64,000 nucleotides of DNA from Struthio camelus (Eukaryota; Chordata; Aves; Struthioniformes; Struthionidae): contig NC_090942.1 in assembly GCF_040807025.1 (NCBI RefSeq), positions 178,440,247-178,504,246 on the forward strand. The letters run 5' to 3'. Positions 58,268-64,000 of this stretch are shown in pieces. Position 1 is the stretch's first letter, and every line of letters begins with the position of its first letter. The notes under the pieces are model-generated. The model worked only from the letters and a program-made list of their open reading frames with translations, was not told the DNA's origin and made no database searches. The translations under genes and the position numbers were made by a program.

Positions 58268-59312
58268 TCATAGAATAATTTAGGTTGGAAGGGAATTCTG
58301 AAAGTCAGTCATCTAGCCCAACCGTCTGATCAAACAGATCCAATTAGATCAGGTTGCTCAGGACTTTGTCCAGTTGAGTTCTGAGTATCTGCAAGGATGA
58401 AGATTCCACTACCTCTCTGGGCAGCCTGTTCCAGTGTCTGACTACCCTCCCTCACAGTAAAAACATTTTTCATAATAGCTAGTTGAAATTTCCCGTGTTC
58501 CAACTCACGTCCATTGCTTCTTGGTCTATCACTGCGCACCTCTCAGAAGAGCCTGGCTCTGTCATTTCTCTACTATTCCATTAGGTAGTTGAAGACTGCA
58601 AAAAGATCCCCTCCCAGCCCTCTTTTTAAGGCTGAACAAGCCCAGTTCTTTCAGCCTCTCCTTTATGTAATATGGTACAGCCCTGACCATCTTGGTAGAC
58701 CTCTGCTGGACTTGCTCCAATATGTCAATGTCCTTCTCCAATGCGGGAGCCCAAAACTGCACACGGCACTCCACATGTGGTCTCACAGGTGCCAAACGGA
58801 GGGGAGCGTTTACTCTCCTGGACCTTCTTTTTCACACAGCCCAGGATGTGGTTGGCTTATGTGCTGTAAGGATGCATTGCTGCCTCGCATTCAACTTTCT
58901 GTCCACCAGGACCCTGAGGTCTTTTTCTGCCAAGCAGCTTTCAAGCTAGTTAGCACGCCCGCAACAGCCTGTACTGGTGCACGGGGTTATTCCACCTCAG
59001 ATGCGGGACTTTGTATTTGTTTTTGCTGAACTTCATGAGGTGCCTGTCTACCTGTTTTTCCAGCCTAAGTCTCTCTAGATAGCAGCCCTCCCTGCACCAT
59101 AGAGACCACTCCCTCAAATTTGGTACTGTCTTTGAACTTGCTCAGGGATGCTAGTATGATATGCAATGCTAGTATGCTATGGCAGGGTGCTACCAGCTGG
59201 ACTTTGCACTGCTGATCATAATTCCTTGAGCCTAGCAGTTCAGCCAATTTTTGTACCCACCTTATAAGTCCATATGTCATCAATTTGGCTATAAGAATAC
59301 TATGCGAGAACA
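58268..59312 (-). mobile_element. CR1 LINE, 5'-truncated, 3' end preserved
   Basis: It is a CR1 in reverse orientation. On the plus strand the complement of the 3' end (CATAGAATAATTTAGGTTGGAAGGG) starts at about 58268. The minus strand carries fragments of the ORF2 C-terminus, for example VRPHVECRVQFWAP and ERLKELGLFSLKKR, broken by frameshifts and stops. Homology continues to about 59312 into the reverse transcriptase domain and then stops, the usual 5' truncation. A local duplication (GCTAGTATG twice) lies near 59150-59175. It is clearly younger than the 47-kb copy. Confidence 0.92.
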
Positions 59313-60934
59313 AATGTGAATACTTGCACTCCAGCCAGTCTTCTATCTAAAAGTTCACAATCCTTCCAAATAATACAATTTAACAGATAAACAGGACAGC
59401 CTGAGAAGTCCGGCTAGGTACAGTGAATCATAAGAAGTATTTATTACAAAATTACAAAATTCATATCTGCCATATGGGACCTGAAAGAAAAAAAAAAAGT
59501 TAATGATTTAATTCACATAAAAATATAAGTTAGATAAAAACCTAGACTTCATGATACCAAGGTTTATCCAGGAATGTCTGTACAGATAGATCTGTGAGCC
59601 CAAATATCTGTGTATTTTTTTTTCCAGTGAACATCAGTTAAGTCTAATAAGGTATTACCTCTGCCTGCATACTTTGCCTCCCTCATTCAAAGCATCACAA
59701 TTTTAATCCTGTGATGTGCTTTAGCACATAAACTTGTTTGGCCTTCAAAATATTTATCAATCCAGTAATATCCTTCTTCCCTATATGTACCCAATTTTGA
59801 TCAAAAGATGAAGCAGAATAAACCAAGTATACTCCATACCTTTTGTACATACTCATTAAAGCTGAGTATTCACGACTTTCTGGTTGTTTATTTTTAGGAG
59901 TAAATACAATTTATTTTATTATCTATTTACATTTCTGAAACAACATCGGAAGTTATTCTCTCACCAGACATTATTAAACTAACAATTAACGACATCTAAG
60001 CAGTATACTGCATAGTATGCTGGCACTTTTTTCTCAGTCTCCTAGAATTAGAAAAAATTATAAAGAAATTGAAGCTCACCTGGACTAAAAGAAGTATTGC
60101 TTTGCTTTAGGCTGCTGTTTGGAAAATGGAGAAAGGCATATCTAGGAATTACAAGCTTGATATAGCTCAGCATTTATATATAGCAAGTAGTTACTGTTCA
60201 TGTCCAGCAAGGACCAATGAATCAGTTGCAGAGATGCTGGCAGGGAAAGAGGGAAGCGAAAGAAAGGGAGCTTCCTCTTACATGTAAATCTGAGCAATAT
60301 TTTTAGTATATGTGACTTCAAATAATACAATCTATTTATGTTATATATAAAATTTAGCATAGCAATCAGAGGTGCTTTAAAATGCTCTATGTTATTAGAG
60401 ATTTTTACTACAGACTAAACACACAGTGCAATGGAATGAATAAATGGACTGCATTCTTGGAAGATGGGGCTCATTTTGATACAATTAAAAATGGCAAATT
60501 ACCTATTTCACCTTTGCATGACTACAACACTGGCAGATCTATTATTGTTCTATTCTATTATTGTTCTTACATTGTTTTAACTAGACTAAGGAAAGTGTAT
60601 CTAGCCCATAAAGTATCGGCGCTGATAATCAGGCTATATTTTATTGCTTTTTCAAAAGATTTTTAATGACTGTTTGTTAAAAAAAAATGACAAAACTACA
60701 GGACTGATTAGGAATTTATTTTTCTTCACCTGACATGAATTTCCTTCACTGAAAGTCGGATATAGTCTGATGCTAACTAACTCACGTATATTTCTTAAAT
60801 TTCTATGAGCCAGAATAGTTGCAAGGAATGTGGCATGAAACACAGTGTCCAAGAAAAACAATATAAAAAAGCTGAAATATGCATTCATTTGAACACTCTG
60901 AATAAGAAGCCCTTTAATAGCCCAGGTTATAAAT
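59313..60934. other. Intergenic DNA 3' of PIBF1
   Basis: AT-rich sequence containing a strong-looking minus-strand splice acceptor at 59481 and a local duplication (CTATTATTGTTCTATT-like, twice) at 60538-60568. It may include longer PIBF1 3' ends using AATAAA near 60715 or 60637. Confidence 0.5.
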
Positions 60935-61196
60935 GCATACAATATGTTAGCATTTATTTATCCTTTTTTAATTCAAACACATGTTAGTAAAATCACTGCA
61001 TGCATTATTTCCACATATTTCATTCACATGACACACGTAAAAATTTTAAGATGCATAAGACTGTTTTATAGGTATAAAAGTATAGTTAAAAATAAAACAG
61101 TTGTTTTCCTTTATGGTAACAAGGGCATGATTATGGTGAAAACATCTTCAAAGAAAAATTGCCCCAGAGGTTATCTTGAATGTTTTTGGAAAAATG
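60935..61196 (-). other. PIBF1: Probable PIBF1 3' UTR
   Basis: The first AATAAA on the gene strand after the stop codon is at 60953-60958, giving a short 3' UTR of about 260 nt. Further AATAAA motifs near 60715 and 60637 could extend it. The end point is inferred from signal motifs only. Confidence 0.45.
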
Positions 61197-61253
61197 TTAA
61201 GGCGAAGTTTTCTGCTGCAGTTTCCTGTACCATACAGGTGCCTCTTTATTTGT
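61197..61253 (-). CDS. PIBF1: PIBF1 last coding exon (18 codons and stop)
   Basis: The acceptor TTCTTTATTTCACAG precedes ACAAATAAAGAGGCACC. In phase 0 from the previous exon this reads TNKEAPVWYRKLQQKTSP and then TAA. It aligns in position and length with the remembered mammalian end, which has T-K-K-E-A-P-E-W followed by a basic tail. The exon is far too short to be seen as an ORF. Only this stretch between 59 and 63.5 kb combined the correct acceptor, phase and peptide; three other candidates were rejected. The last residues differ from mammals, which is common at a free C-terminus. Confidence 0.85.
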   Translation of the reverse strand, partial: TNKEAPVWYRKLQQKTSP

Positions 61254-64000
61254 CTGTGAAATAAAGAATGTTTTAATTGTGAGACAGGGTGGAAGTCAGG
61301 AGAAAAACATACCACCTACACAGAAGTCTCTTCTTATGTAGTTTACATTGATAATGGAAAGCTTTGCTTACATTCAAATAAACTAAAAATAAAACTATAC
61401 ATTTAAAATTATTAATATGTATTTGTACTAAAAAGTCCCTATTTCTAGGTTACAAAAAGCGTACAGTAAGAACTAAATGATTTAATTGCTTTAAAATATC
61501 TATCACAATGAAACATGCATTATCTGTACCATAAATAGCTTTCATTCTAAATTGCGTCGTACCATTTGAAAATGGGACAGAACCTGGAAAAGACATCTTA
61601 GGTATACCATAACTGACCAACACTTCATGCAAGAATATAGTGCTAAAAAAGTTAAAATAAAAGAATTCTGCAGTTTTCTGATAGAGTAGAACATATTTTA
61701 TTTGCAGAGAATTATCCGTAACTTCTTGACTTTGTAGTCTTATGGACTACTGCTACACAGTCAGGATTGCTTAACATTCTTGTGGCAGTTTCAATGGATG
61801 TATATGTAGAGAAATAAAATGTAAAAAGGGAAGGAGGAACAAGGTAAGGACTGTTCTGCTCTCAAGGCTGGGTATAATCTCTTGCTTTAGCGTATAATGT
61901 CTCTTTTGCCTGTTGTCCCTAAACTTGTCTCTTTCTAGTTCTGTTTTCTGTCCCCTTTCTATTCTTTCTTTTCATCGAAGACTTAATAAGCAGACAACGT
62001 TCAATCTGCCTTAGTCTGCTAGGTCTTATTGCTGGGGCTCCTCGTCACATTTTGACCTCTGCCTTTCTCTCATATTCAAGATTTCAGTTACAAAAGTAAG
62101 TCTGCTTTATTTGTCTAAACGTTTAAAAAAACAGGAATTGGCCAAAATAGGGACAGATTTTCACAGGACTATTAACATTGCTCCCTATTTAGTAAGAAAA
62201 CCTGCCACCTGCCCATTTTCAGTTCCTTACTCCAAGGTATGAAAATGCTAACTAAAAAAATAAAATTGATTAGAATTTTTAAATGTCAGGGTTTTTTTCT
62301 AGATCCCTAGGCCTTTTACATACCCCTGAGTAAGAGAGGATAGATTAAACATTGAATCCCTGACAGTCCACACAACCTAATTGTTAGTTAAAATTCTGGC
62401 TCTGTTTTAGAACCCTAAATAGCTCTGTCAAAGACAAAGTTTGGGCATTATGGATGATTTGGCACTTCCAAAAGGATTATGGGTAAGACAGCATTACATT
62501 TGTTTCTCTTACCTCTGAACAGCCTCACAACACTATCCAAGCATGCTTTGCCCCCTCAAAATCCCCACATGCACTCACATTGCACCCAGGAGATACAACT
62601 ACCCCTCCACGTTTTGCACTATAAGAACAATATTCTGAAGTGCTGCAATATAAACCTCACATTATTTAAGATATTTTGAAATTTAAAAAGCTCTCCACAG
62701 AAAAATAGTAATGATACTTTTGAATCACAGCAACACCATATGGGTCCCAGGGAAAAGGCAGGGGTCAAACGCTATGCAGCGTGGATACAGCTATTCTAGT
62801 CTAGAACAAAGTGGCCTCAAGCAATGTGAACTCAAGTCATGATTCGTTCTGTGACTCAGTCTTGGTCCTTATCCCTTTTAAATTTACCAGTTTAGGACAG
62901 CCATACTGAAGAAATTTTTTAACCATTTGCCTGAAGCTTTCATAGAACAAAGAATACTAAAGGCACTAAAAAGCTAATATATTGAACACTGAAAGCAGAC
63001 AGCTTGAGGTATTTAAATCATTTAAAGCATTTTGTTTCTAAAGCTATAAAAGAGATATCAGGCATCCTTAATAACAGAGGTGCTATCAATCCTGAGCATG
63101 AATGTGAATATTAATATACATAAGTACATCTATTCCTTCATCCCTGCTCCACAATATACATACATACACATGCTCAACTCATACATGTTCAGAGTAGATT
63201 TAAAATTATATGTACACTTTGTGGATCCTTTTACCTTTTAAAATATTTGATATGGCAAAATTGTTTAGGCTACCCACTCTTAATTCTATAACAACTGCAT
63301 TTAAAAAAAAATATTGTTCACTGTGAACTTAAGATGTAGAAACAGCTGAAGAGCAAAATAACATCTTAAACACAGCAATTTATGTCCTTAACATTGACCA
63401 TTCCCATAAAGAGCCAAAAATTTCAGCTGAATTAATTATATTCCTCCTTGAACTATGAATACACCTTTTTCTTTTTAAAAAGTGAGGAAAAATAATCAAA
63501 AAAGCTTATGTCACTTCCTTGAATTATAGTACTTACAAATAATGTTGGTTTAGGTGTAAATACATTTTCTTCTTCATGTTCTGGCACCAGTTTTCCTGAA
63601 GGGCTTGATTTGCTTTTTGCAGTCACACTTTTTACATCAGTATGAGACTGAGGTAAATTTTGTTCATAACATTTACCTTGTAGACTAATTAGAACCTGTT
63701 TCATTACTGCTAGTTCCTGTAAAATCAAAAAAGGCAATGCTAAGTTATTCAGTAAAATTACATCTGAGCCTGTTAAATTGATTGTTTGTTAATAATGAAT
63801 TTATATTCACTAAACTAAAGTTCTAAATGGATCAGTAACTAGAACAAAAAGGATGATTTGCTTGCGATTGTTAAGAAGATTACTAATTAGACACTAAGTA
63901 AAAGGAACAAAGCAAAAAAAAAAGCACACAGTTTATACAACTCAAATTCTGTAGTGCTTAAATGCTGTAAAAGATAATATTCATCATACATTAAGGAACC
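61197..64000 (-). CDS. PIBF1: PIBF1 (CEP90), 3' part of gene, last two coding exons; cut by window edge
   Basis: Exons 63716-63537 and 61253-61197 join in phase 0 to give the last 78 residues and a TAA stop. The 5' remainder of the gene lies beyond the right edge. PIBF1, progesterone-immunomodulatory binding factor 1, also called CEP90, is a coiled-coil protein of centriolar satellites and centriole distal appendage assembly needed for cilia. The identification rests on the segments ELAVMKQVL and FTPKPTLF, then TNKEAP-W, which I recognise from the vertebrate PIBF1 C-terminus. Position and strand, directly upstream of KLF5, are the conserved amniote order. Confidence 0.85.
61254..63536 (-). 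other. PIBF1: PIBF1 last intron (2.3 kb)
   Basis: AT-rich sequence from donor GTAAGT to acceptor CACAG. No repeat family or RNA gene is recognised. Short open frames, such as 62479-62679 on the plus strand, show no domain. Confidence 0.8.
63537..63716 (-). CDS. PIBF1: PIBF1 penultimate coding exon
   Basis: This exon of exactly 60 codons is bounded by the acceptor TTTTACAG and a perfect donor GTAAGT, both at phase 0. The peptide begins ELAVMKQVLISL, which looks like the end of the coiled-coil part. It continues with a polar Ser/Lys/Glu-rich linker and ends with NVFTPKPTLF, a conserved PIBF1 motif. The open frame continuing on either side of these splice sites is intronic. The residues between the two conserved ends are poorly conserved, as is usual in this tail. 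Confidence 0.88.
63717..64000 (-). other. PIBF1: PIBF1 intron, cut by window edge
   Basis: AT-rich sequence upstream of the penultimate exon. No further exon is seen before the window ends. Confidence 0.7.

Noticed and set aside
58562-58795. 77-codon minus frame as a cellular gene
   Set aside because: The peptide is the C-terminal end of the CR1 reverse transcriptase frame and belongs to the LINE at 58268-59312.
60660-60760. Minus-strand reading VKKNKFLIS as a PIBF1 last exon
   Set aside because: The acceptor lacks a pyrimidine tract and only the KK pair matches.
62880-62960. Minus-strand reading KASGKWLKN as a possible PIBF1 last exon
   Set aside because: The peptide resembles the tail only loosely and the frame has a stop between it and any usable acceptor in phase 0. 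The 61197-61253 exon fits much better.

Overview
This is vertebrate nuclear DNA, most likely from a bird and at least from a sauropsid. Genes are sparse and split by introns. The recognisable interspersed repeats are CR1-type LINEs, with no Alu-like or L1-like sequence noticed. Two neighbouring genes lie on the minus strand in the order conserved among amniotes: PIBF1 (3' end only, at the right edge), then KLF5 (complete). From about 20.2 kb down to base 1 I find no gene; this is the gene-poor flank 3' of KLF5.

Layout, left to right. 1-20.2 kb: non-coding DNA 3' of KLF5, with one decayed CR1 3' end, weak MIR-like matches, microsatellites and a purine-rich degenerate stretch. 20.2-40.6 kb: KLF5. 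Four coding exons (39703-39945, 36804-37674, 35575-35634 and 21992-22170, in transcription order) join in phase into a 450-residue protein with three C-terminal C2H2 zinc fingers. Its 3' UTR is about 1.75 kb and its promoter is a CpG island of about 1.9 kb. 40.7-61 kb: intergenic DNA between the two genes, with an ancient CR1/L3-like LINE near 47-48 kb, a pure CAG repeat at 49.3 kb and a better preserved CR1 near 58-59 kb. 61-64 kb: the last two coding exons of PIBF1 (63537-63716 and 61197-61253). The final 18-codon exon is too short to be seen as an open reading frame and was recognised by its splice acceptor and by similarity to the PIBF1 C-terminus.

The two genes are unrelated in function. 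PIBF1 (CEP90) is a centrosome and centriolar-satellite protein; KLF5 is a GC-box-binding transcription factor. They share only the strand and conserved synteny. I found no bacterial-type system, CRISPR array, tRNA, rRNA or other exotic system. The most interesting signals are regulatory: two GC-rich triplet arrays in opposite orientation on either side of the KLF5 exon 1 splice donor, and a KLF5 3' UTR with a miR-145 seed match, three Pumilio-type motifs and several poly(A) signals. Exon calls rest on reading the splice sites and phases directly; gene names rest on remembered family sequence, not on a database search.
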